Shown: positions 50,208-58,377 of the stretch, piece after piece | Numbering within the stretch: the stretch's first letter is position 1 | Layout: every line of letters begins with the position of its first letter | Translations under genes and position numbers: made by a program | From: Acidilobus saccharovorans 345-15 | GTDB taxonomy: Archaea; Thermoproteota; Thermoprotei_A; Sulfolobales; Acidilobaceae | Assembly: GCF_000144915.1 (NCBI RefSeq) | Contig: NC_014374.1 | Span: 248,001-312,000, forward strand | Direction of reading: 5' to 3' | DNA: 64,000 nt | The notes under the pieces: model-generated | The model's input: the letters and a program-made list of their open reading frames with translations, nothing else | What the model was told of the DNA's origin: nothing | Databases searched by the model: none

Positions 50208-52221
50208 GTCCCAGGCAGCCATAGTTGGAGGACTTATAATAGCTTTGGCAGTCCTGGCGTCAATAGCAGCAATGATATACGTGATGGAGCAGTACAGGCT
50301 GAGGACAAGCTATGCCGTGGAGAGAAGTCAATACCTGCAGCTGTCCCAGGAGCTGCAGGAGGATGTCAAGGCCTACCTAGTGTACTTCAACGGCACCTAC
50401 GTCGAGCTTAAGCTTTACTCCCAGTTCCCATACTCCTACCAGGTTGATGGGTTATCCCTGAGGCTTGTAAACGAGTCGCCCCTCCTAGTTTCATCATCTG
50501 GCGGCTTGGCTAACGTGACCGTGATAGGCCCCTATGGCATAATATACGGCCTTCCAGCCTCCGCCGGCCCCGCGCAGTGGCTAACCATAATAGTGAAACT
50601 TAACAGTAGGCTGGAAGTTACGCAGCGCAACATGGTTATACTACTTCAGAGCGGCGACTCCATGGCAGCCATTTCTGTAACCTCATACGTGACCCCTGCA
50701 ACTCAGGTGAGCGTTAATCCGTACAACAGTACTTCGGTGCAGCAGCTGATAGGCACTAAGGTAGTATCCACCCTCATTTCCGTGGTCAGCCCCAGTGAGA
50801 AGATAGCCATACCTAAGGTTTACACCATAGTTAACCTGACTCCCATAATACTTTATAACCCCACCGGCGAGGCCACCCCCAAGGACCTCACGGTCAACCT
50901 TACTATAAACCTGAACAGTGAAATAGTGAAATATAGCAGTATAAGCGTTAGGGACGGCAGCGGCCTGGTGCCGCTTGCCAACGTGCTTTTCGCAATCTGG
51001 AACGGCACTGGCTGGGACCCGCTGAACGGCTGGATAGAGCTTTATAATTCGACGGAGGCGGAGGTATGGGTAAGGCTTGACAGGCAGATATTACCATATA
51101 GCAACCTGACAATTTATATGCTGTTCCTGAACGGCTCCACGCTGGGGACTGTGAACTGGGGAGTTAACAGCTATTATACTCAAAACCTCAGTACCGACAA
51201 TATTGCATATGTGATGCAGGAGGGCCTTCTATATCAGATATATGTTGATGAGAACGGCACTCTCTATGGCTCTGGAGGAGGCATAGTGGAAGAGGGCATA
51301 GGAGCTGCAGTATCTCATTATTGTAACTCAAGGTACGGCTATGCCTACAGCATGGTAGGGTTCAGCTACGTTGGCCTTGCACACTTCATATACAGCTTGC
51401 CTTTGTTTAACGCGATAAGCACCTTCGCGAGCAACTACTCATACTGCGTCCTTTACAGTGGAAGCCTAGACCAGTCATTACTTTACTATTCGCCAACAAA
51501 CGCAACAATAACTTTTGTTGAAGTCTCCAACGCTAGGGCGGAGAGAAGTTATAGACCTGGTTCCTTCACTACCGATGTAATAAACGGTACGTTTATATCT
51601 TATGGCGAGCCCTCGGTGTCCATACCAGCTAACGAGCCCGTCTACGATTGGCAGGGATACCTAATGGAGGGCTATGACGTAGAGTTCAACTTTCAGGACG
51701 GATTTGAGGGTGGACAGCCATGGCCCTATGGGCTCTATGAGTCGCAGCAACAAATATCGTGGCTGGTGAAATCAGTAGGCTGGGCAGATGTAAGAGGTCC
51801 CGGTCTAACAGTTGCCACAACTACAGACGATGGCACAGCGATAGTTATAAGGAATGCCCCAGGCGGAGGGCTCTTCACTGACTGGCTGGGCAGCTGGCCT
51901 GGGGTCAGCAGCGTTCTGCTCCCGGTCTGGGCCACTGACTATGGGCAGGCGGATTGGCGGAGCCCAGTAACCTTTGAGGTCCCTCTTAACGCCACGGTTA
52001 GCTCCATGGGCGACTACAGGGTGGTAGTGCTCTACTACCAGGACATAGGAGCAGACACGTACTTTGCAGTTTTCGTTCCCTCTATTTCTATGTCGTCAAA
52101 CATAGCGTGGTACTCGCCCGTGTTCCCAAGCGGGGGCTCCTACCCCTACGTGAGGGCCCCTCTGGCGCCGGACCTGCTCTTGGGCCCTCAGTCAGTGGTT
52201 CAGGGCTGGATAGTCGGCTGA
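50194..52221 (+). CDS. Large pilin-anchored surface protein with DUF2341-like domain; candidate ACG start
   Basis: 675 residues if translation begins at the ACG at 50194. The first conventional start, TTG at 50245, would delete half of a class III-type signal (RGRKS then QAAIVGGLIIALAVLASIA). No ATG, GTG or TTG lies in frame between the preceding stop (TGA at 50185) and 50245, but GAGGTGA (50181-50187), a perfect Shine-Dalgarno, is six bases before the ACG. The ectodomain is long, with over 20 sequons, and near residue 270 a DUF2341-like block (FAIWNGTGWDPLNGWIELYNST). It is likely an adhesin or minor subunit of the pilus. A non-standard start is inferred, not proven. Confidence 0.7.
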   Translation, partial: TRGRKSQAAIVGGLIIALAVLASIAAMIYVMEQYRLRTSYAVERSQYLQLSQELQEDVKAYLVYFNGTYVELKLYSQFPYSYQVDGLSLRLVNESPLLVSSSGGLANVTVIGPYGIIYGLPASAGPAQWLTIIVKLNSRLEVTQRNMVILLQSGDSMAAISVTSYVTPATQVSVNPYNSTSVQQLIGTKVVSTLISVVSPSEKIAIPKVYTIVNLTPIILYNPTGEATPKDLTVNLTINLNSEIVKYSSISVRDGSGLVPLANVLFAIWNGTGWDPLNGWIELYNSTEAEVWVRLDRQILPYSNLTIYMLFLNGSTLGTVNWGVNSYYTQNLSTDNIAYVMQEGLLYQIYVDENGTLYGSGGGIVEEGIGAAVSHYCNSRYGYAYSMVGFSYVGLAHFIYSLPLFNAISTFASNYSYCVLYSGSLDQSLLYYSPTNATITFVEVSNARAERSYRPGSFTTDVINGTFISYGEPSVSIPANEPVYDWQGYLMEGYDVEFNFQDGFEGGQPWPYGLYESQQQISWLVKSVGWADVRGPGLTVATTTDDGTAIVIRNAPGGGLFTDWLGSWPGVSSVLLPVWATDYGQADWRSPVTFEVPLNATVSSMGDYRVVVLYYQDIGADTYFAVFVPSISMSSNIAWYSPVFPSGGSYPYVRAPLAPDLLLGPQSVVQGWIVG

Positions 52222-52574
52222 AGGTCAGGGCTGCAGGAGGCCAGGGCTATGTCCTTCAGGTACGTGAGCACGGGCCTCAGCTCCATGAAGACGGGGTCCT
52301 CAGGGTTAGAACTTATTAGCACGTTATTAACCATGTCGGCGAGGGCGCAGCTGTCTATAGAGGCCGCCAGCTTGTTGCCCCTCTTGGCCTCCTCGTAGGT
52401 CTCCTTGGCCTTCGCTGTTATCTTTAGCAGGGAGGCCTTCCACGACTTGTACAGCATGATGCTTGCGATGGCCGAAGGGCTCTCCGTGTCCTTAATCCTC
52501 TTCTCACTCCTCTCGAGGCTGTTTATGTGTGATATCAGCACGTCGATGATGCCCCCGAGCACCTCGTAGCTCAA
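52200..52574 (-). CDS. Hypothetical helical protein
   Basis: 124 residues, all alpha-helical in appearance (IDVLISHINSLERSEKRIKD, KASLLKITAKAKETYEEAKRG). Unrecognised. Convergent with the surface protein, overlapping its 3' end by 22 bp. ATG start with a short upstream region; no clear motif to suggest a role. Confidence 0.6.
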   Translation of the reverse strand: MSYEVLGGIIDVLISHINSLERSEKRIKDTESPSAIASIMLYKSWKASLLKITAKAKETYEEAKRGNKLAASIDSCALADMVNNVLISSNPEDPVFMELRPVLTYLKDIALASCSPDLQPTIQP

Positions 52575-52675
52575 AGCTATACCCCTTACACGTTAACCAG
52601 CTGTAAGGTTAAAGGGGTAGGAGCTCAGCGGAGGCCTAAAACCTCTTAAGAAGGGAGCAAGGGAAGGGAGTAAGG

Positions 52676-53623
52676 TTAAGGTATAAGGGCCGCCAGCACG
52701 GCTTTCTCCGTGTGGAGCCTGTTCTCAGCCTCATCCCAGACCACAGACCAGGGGCCATCAATCACGTCGTCGGTTACCTCCTCGCCGCGGTGGGCCGGCA
52801 GGCAGTGCATGAATATGGCCCGGCTCGAGGCCCTTTCCATGAGCTTTGCATTGACCTGGTAAGGGGCCAGCAGCTTCCTCTTGGCCTCAGCCATGCTCTC
52901 CTGTCCCATGCTGACCCACACGTCAGTGTACACTATGTCAGCGCCGTCCACAGCCTCCTCGGGCTTTTCAGTGAACTTTATCTCGGCACCAGTGATCTCG
53001 GCGTCCTTCATGGCGGCCGCCAGTATGGACTCGTTTGGCTTTAGGGAGGCAGGCGAGGCCACGTATATGCTGACCCCAAGCTTAGCCCCGACAACCATGA
53101 GGCTGTGTAACATGTTGTCGCTTCCGTCTCCCACAAACGCCAGCTTGAGGCCGCTGAACTTGCCCTTCTTCTCATAGATTGTAAGGTAGTCAGCCAACGC
53201 CTGGAGCGGGTGAGACAGGTCGCTTAAGGCGTTTATCACGGGCACAGTGGCATACTGTGCCAGGACCTCGAGGTCCCTGTGGTTCCTCACCCTGGCCGCT
53301 ATGGCATCTACAAACCTTGAAAGAGTCCTGGCGGTGTCGGGTATGCTCTCGCCGCGGCCCAGCTGGAGCTCACTGGAGCTGAGCATTATGGGCAGGGCAC
53401 CGAGCTGGTATGCTGCCACCTCGAGGCTGACCCTAGTCCTTGTGGAGGGCTTCTCAAATATCATGGCTACGCTCCTCCCGCGGAGGGTGTCTAGCATCCT
53501 CTCGCCGGCGTAGAAGCGCTCCTTCATCTGCCTCGAGAGGTCAAGCAGGAAGTTTATCTGCTCTGTCGAGTAGTCAGTGAGGCACAGGAAGTCCTTACCC
53601 TTAAGCTCATGTGGGGATGTCAT
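52676..53623 (-). CDS. argF: Ornithine carbamoyltransferase
   Basis: Condenses carbamoyl phosphate with ornithine to citrulline, or runs in reverse. 315 residues: carbamoyl-phosphate motif STRTR (60-64), HPLQALAD (about 140-147) and the ornithine motif [11 protein letters not shown] (about 274-284). No other arginine biosynthesis gene is near; carbamate kinase lies 4 kb away at 57433. Together they could make ATP from citrulline, as in the arginine deiminase route, or channel carbamoyl phosphate. ATG start. Confidence 0.95.
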   Translation of the reverse strand: MTSPHELKGKDFLCLTDYSTEQINFLLDLSRQMKERFYAGERMLDTLRGRSVAMIFEKPSTRTRVSLEVAAYQLGALPIMLSSSELQLGRGESIPDTARTLSRFVDAIAARVRNHRDLEVLAQYATVPVINALSDLSHPLQALADYLTIYEKKGKFSGLKLAFVGDGSDNMLHSLMVVGAKLGVSIYVASPASLKPNESILAAAMKDAEITGAEIKFTEKPEEAVDGADIVYTDVWVSMGQESMAEAKRKLLAPYQVNAKLMERASSRAIFMHCLPAHRGEEVTDDVIDGPWSVVWDEAENRLHTEKAVLAALIP

Positions 53624-53701
53624 GTTTGAGACCCAGGTCTCTTACATCATGTCAGTTTAAAAGCTTGCGGACAACCTGCGCCCTGGTTCGGGAAGGGGCC
53701 T

Positions 53702-54166
53702 TTGCCTCCAAGACCTGCCACTGGGTGGGAGCTGAGGCAGGTGAGTTACCTGCTCGCGCTGCAGTTTAACGAGGAGGTAGCGGCGGCCATAACATCACTT
53801 CCGCTTCAGGTGGAGCTTAGGAGAGGTAAAATAAGGTACGTTTATTACAATGGGGTCAGGTTAATGACCTTAAGGCCAAGGGACTTCACGTTCAGCATAT
53901 CTCCTGAGGCAGGCAAGATTATAAAACGCGCGACGGAGCCTCCAAGGTTTAGGGTCATTGTGAGCAGCGGGTCCGCCCTTGAGGGTGAGGTCACAGGCAA
54001 CAGCGTCTTGGACGCCGATAAGTTAATAAGACCCGGTGACGAGGTTCTCATAGTTGATGTTAATGATAGCCTGCTCGGCGTCGGCAAGGCAAAGGCCCCA
54101 GGCTTCCTCATGCGCCAGTTGGGTCCGCAGGAGGTCGTGAGGTTTAGGAGGGGTGTGGAGGATTGA
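53702..54166 (+). CDS. PUA-domain protein, archaeosine-type
   Basis: 154 residues. The C-terminal half (from FRVIVSSGSALEGEVTGNSVLDADKLIRPGDEVLIVDVNDSLLGVGKAKAPG) is a PUA RNA-binding domain. The N-terminal half (ALQFNEEVAAAITSLP, VYYNGVRLMTLRPRDFTFSISPEAGKII) resembles the C2-type module next to PUA in archaeosine transglycosylases. The transglycosylase itself is encoded 0.7 kb away without these domains, so this may be its separate tRNA-binding part. TTG start, 4-bp overlap with the PAC2 gene. Confidence 0.8.
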   Translation: MPPRPATGWELRQVSYLLALQFNEEVAAAITSLPLQVELRRGKIRYVYYNGVRLMTLRPRDFTFSISPEAGKIIKRATEPPRFRVIVSSGSALEGEVTGNSVLDADKLIRPGDEVLIVDVNDSLLGVGKAKAPGFLMRQLGPQEVVRFRRGVED

Positions 54167-54900
54167 GGACGAAAGGCATATCAATAGTTATGAGGCAGTC
54201 CCCTGAGTCGCTCAGGGGCTCCGTGCTAGTAGCAGGCTTCCCAGGTTTCGGCAGGATCGGCTACGTGGTGCCGCGATATTTGGCCTCAGCGCTGTCCCTC
54301 AGTAAGGTAGGCTACGTGCTAACTCCAAGGCTTCCATCTATGATAATTATGGAGGACGACGGCATAGGGTTCCCATTTGAGCTCTACGCGGGCAACGGAG
54401 TTTTGGCCCTGGTCAACAGGGCGGTCCCCGAGCCCGTAGACCAGAACGCCTATTGCAGCGAGGTGGCCCTCTGGGCCTCACAGGTCGGCGTAAAGTATGC
54501 AATATTGGTCGGAGGCCTCAGCCGCGACTATGAGCCGCCAGAGGAAAAGTACGGCTACAGGTGGCTTCACAACAGGCTCTACGAGGGTCCAAAACTTCAG
54601 GCGCCGCTGATGGAGGAGGGCCTGGGCGTGGTTGGCCCATTGGCGCTGCTCCACATATACCTTGAGCACTACGGAGTTCCAACGGTTATGGTATTGCCCT
54701 ACTCTGCGGTGGACACCGTGGACTACGACGCGGCGCTTGTAGGTATGAGAGTTATAGTTAACGAGCTGCTGGGCATCAAGGTTCCCATGGACGAGCTTGA
54801 GAAGCTCGCGGAGAAGCAGAAGGAGGAGCTGGAGAAGATCTCAGACATACTCTCCCAGGAGAGGGAGGGAAAGCAGGGAGGCACAAACATATTCATGTGA
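54163..54900 (+). CDS. PAC2-family proteasome-assembly-chaperone-like protein
   Basis: 245 residues. VLVAGFPGFGRIGYVVPRYLASAL (about 21-44), the GNGVLALVNRAVPEP region and LGVVGPLALLHIYLEHYGVPTVMVLPYS identify the PAC2 family; the end is a charged coiled coil. Eukaryotic PAC2 helps assemble the alpha ring, and some archaeal homologues bind the proteasome through a C-terminal HbYX motif. Here the C-terminus NIFM has no such motif. A 4-bp overlap with the PUA gene; convergent with tgtA, 1 nt apart. Confidence 0.85.
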   Translation: MRTKGISIVMRQSPESLRGSVLVAGFPGFGRIGYVVPRYLASALSLSKVGYVLTPRLPSMIIMEDDGIGFPFELYAGNGVLALVNRAVPEPVDQNAYCSEVALWASQVGVKYAILVGGLSRDYEPPEEKYGYRWLHNRLYEGPKLQAPLMEEGLGVVGPLALLHIYLEHYGVPTVMVLPYSAVDTVDYDAALVGMRVIVNELLGIKVPMDELEKLAEKQKEELEKISDILSQEREGKQGGTNIFM

Positions 54901-54901
54901 C

Positions 54902-56449
54902 TCAGCTATTCCGAGCCTTCGGTTCCCCCTTTAAATCCCTTGCCCATAAGACCTTCAGGCCCATCCTCTGCATCTCCTGCCCAATCTCTAGGCTCCAGCG
55001 CTTCTTCGGTGTAGCCTCAATTATGATGTCGTGGCCCTCCCTCTTGAGCCTTATCACGAGCGCTCGGAGGAAATTAACCAGGTCCCTGATAACGTCATCA
55101 GGCACGGGCTCGCCGTAGCTGAACTGGGCCGTTGGGTAGGCGCCGCAGATCTCCTCAGGCACAGCGCCAAGATATGGGATGTAGTATACCAGGGAGAGCC
55201 CGTCAGCCTTGGACTGCTGGCACATGCCGCTCCTGCTGAGCAGTGGGGCCAGCCTGACCAGGTTAAAGGGAGGCCTGTAGCGGAGCAGCACCCACGTCCT
55301 TAACCTTATGATCCTTGGGTTCCACGTGCTCTCTATGGAGAACAGCCTGGCCCCGCGGAGGCCGCCCTTGCTGGTCGGCGTGAACGACTCCATGTACCTG
55401 TAGTACTTGCTTATGGCCCTTAGCGCTTCCCGCATCTCCGGGCGATAGTGAGAAACCTCAACTAAGAGCTCCCAGAGCCTCCCCTCCCTTATGCTCTGCT
55501 TAACCCTCTCTATGGACCTCTTTATCGCGTAGAGGTTGTGTATCGCAAGAAGCTTCCTCCTTTGTTCAGGGGGCATCTCAAGCAGGTCCTTTGGCGTGTA
55601 CTTCCTGCACACGGGACATGAACACGGGAAGTACTCCAGCTCCTGAAGCTTTACGGTGCCGTAGTCCGTTATGTACCTGTCGTCCCTCGCGTACAGCATG
55701 TATGAGGCCGAGTCGAAGGTATCAACGCCAAGGGCCACCGCGAAAGGGAACATCAGCGGGTGACCTGCCCCAAAGAGGTGCACGGGCCTCTCGGGCCTGA
55801 GGAACCTCTTGGCAGCGCCTATCATGTCTACAACCACTTTATAGTTGTACTTTTCCATAAAGACGGTGGGGCTCCCTATTCCATACATGGGGTAGGGCAA
55901 GTCCGCTGACTCGCTGGCGCTCTTGGCAACTAGGTCAAGGTACTTGCCTCCCTGTATTGGGAGGACCCATATAGTCTTGGAGGTCTCAAGGTCAAGATAG
56001 GATATAGCTTCCCTGGCGTTGTTCAAAGTGTTTATGACGCTCTGCTCCGCCAGCCTTCTGCTGACGTCGCCCGTGGGATGGTCTAGGATTACGGCGATGT
56101 CGCTCTTTATGTCCTTCTCGAACGATACAACGGTCCTCTGGTCGATGTCTATAGATCCATACTCCAGCATTTGATAGGCTCCTGAGTCGGTCATTATAAC
56201 GCCGTCGAAGCCGAGAATACGGTGAACTCCCATCTCCCTGGCTTTGTCGCCAAACCTCCTGTAAAGCAGGTAGGCGTTAGTTATAACCTGATTAAAGCCC
56301 GCCTCCTTGATCTCCTGTAGGTCAATCTCCTGGCGCAGTGGGTCCACCACTGGAAAAAAAGCTGGCGTCTCAACGCGTCCCGAGGCTGTCTCAAGGACCC
56401 CTATCCTGCCCGCCAGCTCGAAGTCTTTAATCCTAAATACGTTAGGCAT
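54902..56449 (-). CDS. tgtA: tRNA-guanine(15) transglycosylase, archaeosine type, without PUA domain
   Basis: Exchanges G15 in tRNA for preQ0 in archaeosine synthesis. 515 residues: catalytic barrel with IMTDSGAYQ (Asp nucleophile region, about 84-92) and the zinc site CSCPVC followed by a His about 25 residues later. The C1-like helical domain follows, but the chain ends without C2 and PUA modules (full enzymes have about 580 residues). A PUA protein with a C2-like part is encoded nearby at 53702. The start overlaps the SmAP3 stop by one base. Confidence 0.93.
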   Translation of the reverse strand: MPNVFRIKDFELAGRIGVLETASGRVETPAFFPVVDPLRQEIDLQEIKEAGFNQVITNAYLLYRRFGDKAREMGVHRILGFDGVIMTDSGAYQMLEYGSIDIDQRTVVSFEKDIKSDIAVILDHPTGDVSRRLAEQSVINTLNNAREAISYLDLETSKTIWVLPIQGGKYLDLVAKSASESADLPYPMYGIGSPTVFMEKYNYKVVVDMIGAAKRFLRPERPVHLFGAGHPLMFPFAVALGVDTFDSASYMLYARDDRYITDYGTVKLQELEYFPCSCPVCRKYTPKDLLEMPPEQRRKLLAIHNLYAIKRSIERVKQSIREGRLWELLVEVSHYRPEMREALRAISKYYRYMESFTPTSKGGLRGARLFSIESTWNPRIIRLRTWVLLRYRPPFNLVRLAPLLSRSGMCQQSKADGLSLVYYIPYLGAVPEEICGAYPTAQFSYGEPVPDDVIRDLVNFLRALVIRLKREGHDIIIEATPKKRWSLEIGQEMQRMGLKVLWARDLKGEPKARNS

Positions 56450-56898
56450 CAGCTGATTACAACCCCCTTCGTCCTCAGGTACTCCCTGAAGAGCGTGTTG
56501 ACCTTCTGCGCCAGGGGACCCGAGCCCTCCACGCCGTTCTTTGAGACCCTTATGGTCCTGCTGACCTCAACCACGTTAGCGTCCTCATACACTTTGACCT
56601 GCGACCTGTCAATGTTGCCGAACCTGAGCAGGAACTCCATGAACTCCTTGGCGTTAAACACCTCAGACTCCCCGACCTTTATTTCGGCCAGGCGACTTCC
56701 ACTTATTATTATGATAGGCCACTGATTGCCGGAGGAGTCCTTGGCCTCCTCTATTACAACGGAGAGCGTTGAGGGGTCAAAGCCCGTCAACTTGCCTGTG
56801 TAGGTCTTGCCGTCGCTAGTTGTAACGATGACGACGTGGTCTATGAGGCTGTTGAGCTTCGCCGTGAACCTCCGCGCAGGCTCCGTGGCTATTGACAT
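56449..56898 (-). CDS. Lsm/Sm-like archaeal protein, SmAP3 type
   Basis: 149 residues: an N-terminal Sm fold (about 8-85) with DGKTYTGKLTGFDPSTLSVVIEEA as Sm1 and IIISGSRLAEI as Sm2, then a C-terminal alpha/beta extension (NAKEFMEFLLRFGNIDRSQVKVYEDANVVEV). This two-domain form is SmAP3, known from Pyrobaculum. It forms RNA-binding rings; the specific RNA is unknown. It is translationally coupled to tgtA. Confidence 0.88.
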   Translation of the reverse strand: MSIATEPARRFTAKLNSLIDHVVIVTTSDGKTYTGKLTGFDPSTLSVVIEEAKDSSGNQWPIIIISGSRLAEIKVGESEVFNAKEFMEFLLRFGNIDRSQVKVYEDANVVEVSRTIRVSKNGVEGSGPLAQKVNTLFREYLRTKGVVIS

Positions 56899-56974
56899 AG
56901 CGCCTACACCTAGCTTTAGAGCCGCGGATAAGGGAATAAAAACAGTATTTAGGCGCTAATGCTAGGCGGTTCAC

Positions 56975-57436
56975 ATGGCTTCCAGGCCCATATTTTCAGC
57001 CTCCTATAGGGTTTACTGGAGTGAGACCGATGCTGCGTGCTGGATGCACTTCTCCAACTATTTCAGGGTTTGCGAAAGGACTGAAGAGGAGTTCTTGGCA
57101 AGGCTCGGCTTTACCCAGGACAGCCATCCTGGTAAAAGGCTAATAATGCCAAGGGTCAGCGCTAAGTGCGACTACAAGAGCCCCCTGGGCCCTGGGGACT
57201 CCTACAGGGTGGACATAACTGGCATTATAATAGGCAGGAGCAGCCTCACGTACGAGTACGAGATCTATAATGAGACCACGAACAGGCTGGCGGCTAAATG
57301 CACTATAGTTACGGTAGCCTACGATGAGAACCTGAGGGGGTCCGTGGAGCTTCCGCGCGAACTGAAGGAGAAGCTGCTTGCCGCGGGCGCCAGACTGCGC
57401 GATGAGGTTAACGATAGCATAAAAGCGACGGGCTAG
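56975..57436 (+). CDS. Hotdog-fold thioesterase (4HBT/YbgC-like)
   Basis: 153 residues with the YbgC/4-hydroxybenzoyl-CoA thioesterase pattern YRVYWSETDAACWMHFSNYFRVCERTEEEFLARLG (about 12-46) and DYKSPLGPGDSYRVDITG. The usual DxxGxxxxxxY motif appears as DAACWMHFSNY, so Gly is replaced by Cys. It probably hydrolyses acyl-CoA thioesters of unknown acids. ATG start; overlaps the convergent carbamate kinase by 4 bp. Confidence 0.88.
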   Translation: MASRPIFSASYRVYWSETDAACWMHFSNYFRVCERTEEEFLARLGFTQDSHPGKRLIMPRVSAKCDYKSPLGPGDSYRVDITGIIIGRSSLTYEYEIYNETTNRLAAKCTIVTVAYDENLRGSVELPRELKEKLLAAGARLRDEVNDSIKATG

Positions 57437-58350
57437 GGCCTTATCCTTGTGCCTGACGAGCCCCTGACCACTTCAGGGAGCTCGTCAAGGCTTCCTATCA
57501 TAGCGATCTTTTTAGTGGACCTAACGAACCTCAGCGCGGCTAAGACTTTCGGCCCCATGGAGCCCGGAGGGAACTCCCCCTTCCTGTAGTACTCCTCAAG
57601 CTCATCAGCGGAGACCTCGTCAAGCCAACGCTCGTTGGGCTTCCCAAAACCTATGGCAACGCCTCTGACGTCGGTTAGGATTATGAAGAGGTCGGCCTTG
57701 AGCTTGACCGCGAGCAGGGAACTCGCAAGGTCCTTGTCTACGACGGCCTCGACAGGCCTTAGGCCCTCCGGCGTCCTCATAACGGGTATGCCTCCCCCTC
57801 CCGCTGATATAACAACCATACCTTCCCTGGCCAGCTCTTCTATTAAGTCCGACTCCAGTATGTCCAGAGGCTCTGGGCTCGGCACTACCCTCCTGTAACC
57901 TCCCCTTGGGTCCTGCTTGAACGTCCAGCCGTATTCGGACGAGAGCCTCTTAGCTTCGGCCTCGCTGAAGTAAGCGCCGACAAACTTCGTCGGATTCTTG
58001 AACGAAGGGTCATTCGCGTCCACGAGGGTCCTCGTTATTATAGCAACAGCCCTCCGCCTGCCCTGGAAGGCCTCCTCTAGGGCCATCTGAAGCATGAAGC
58101 CCAGCCACCCCTGGGTCATAGCGTCAGCTAGATCCATGCTCTGGGAGGGATAACCCTTAGCCATGTTCATAACTTCAAGCAGGTAGCCCACCTGCGGCCC
58201 ATTTCCATGTGTTATTATTATTTCATCCTGCTGGAAGGTCTTTGCTATAAGCGAGGCCGTCCTCCTAACATTGCTCCACTGTTCCTCAGGGCTTCCCTTT
58301 TCACCCTTTCTAAGTATGGCGTTACCGCCCAGAGCTATTACTATGCGCAC
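57433..58350 (-). CDS. arcC: Carbamate kinase
   Basis: Reversibly transfers phosphate between carbamoyl phosphate and ADP. 305 residues: IALGGNAIL (5-13), ITHGNGPQVGYL (about 46-57), SAGGGGIPV (about 202-210) and AVVDKDLASSLLA (about 222-234), all typical. With ornithine carbamoyltransferase at 52676 it could extract ATP from citrulline or supply carbamoyl phosphate for arginine and pyrimidine synthesis; no arginine deiminase is in view. Confidence 0.94.
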   Translation of the reverse strand: MRIVIALGGNAILRKGEKGSPEEQWSNVRRTASLIAKTFQQDEIIITHGNGPQVGYLLEVMNMAKGYPSQSMDLADAMTQGWLGFMLQMALEEAFQGRRRAVAIITRTLVDANDPSFKNPTKFVGAYFSEAEAKRLSSEYGWTFKQDPRGGYRRVVPSPEPLDILESDLIEELAREGMVVISAGGGGIPVMRTPEGLRPVEAVVDKDLASSLLAVKLKADLFIILTDVRGVAIGFGKPNERWLDEVSADELEEYYRKGEFPPGSMGPKVLAALRFVRSTKKIAMIGSLDELPEVVRGSSGTRIRP

Positions 58351-58377
58351 AGCGAACGCCGTTAAGTCATGAATTCC

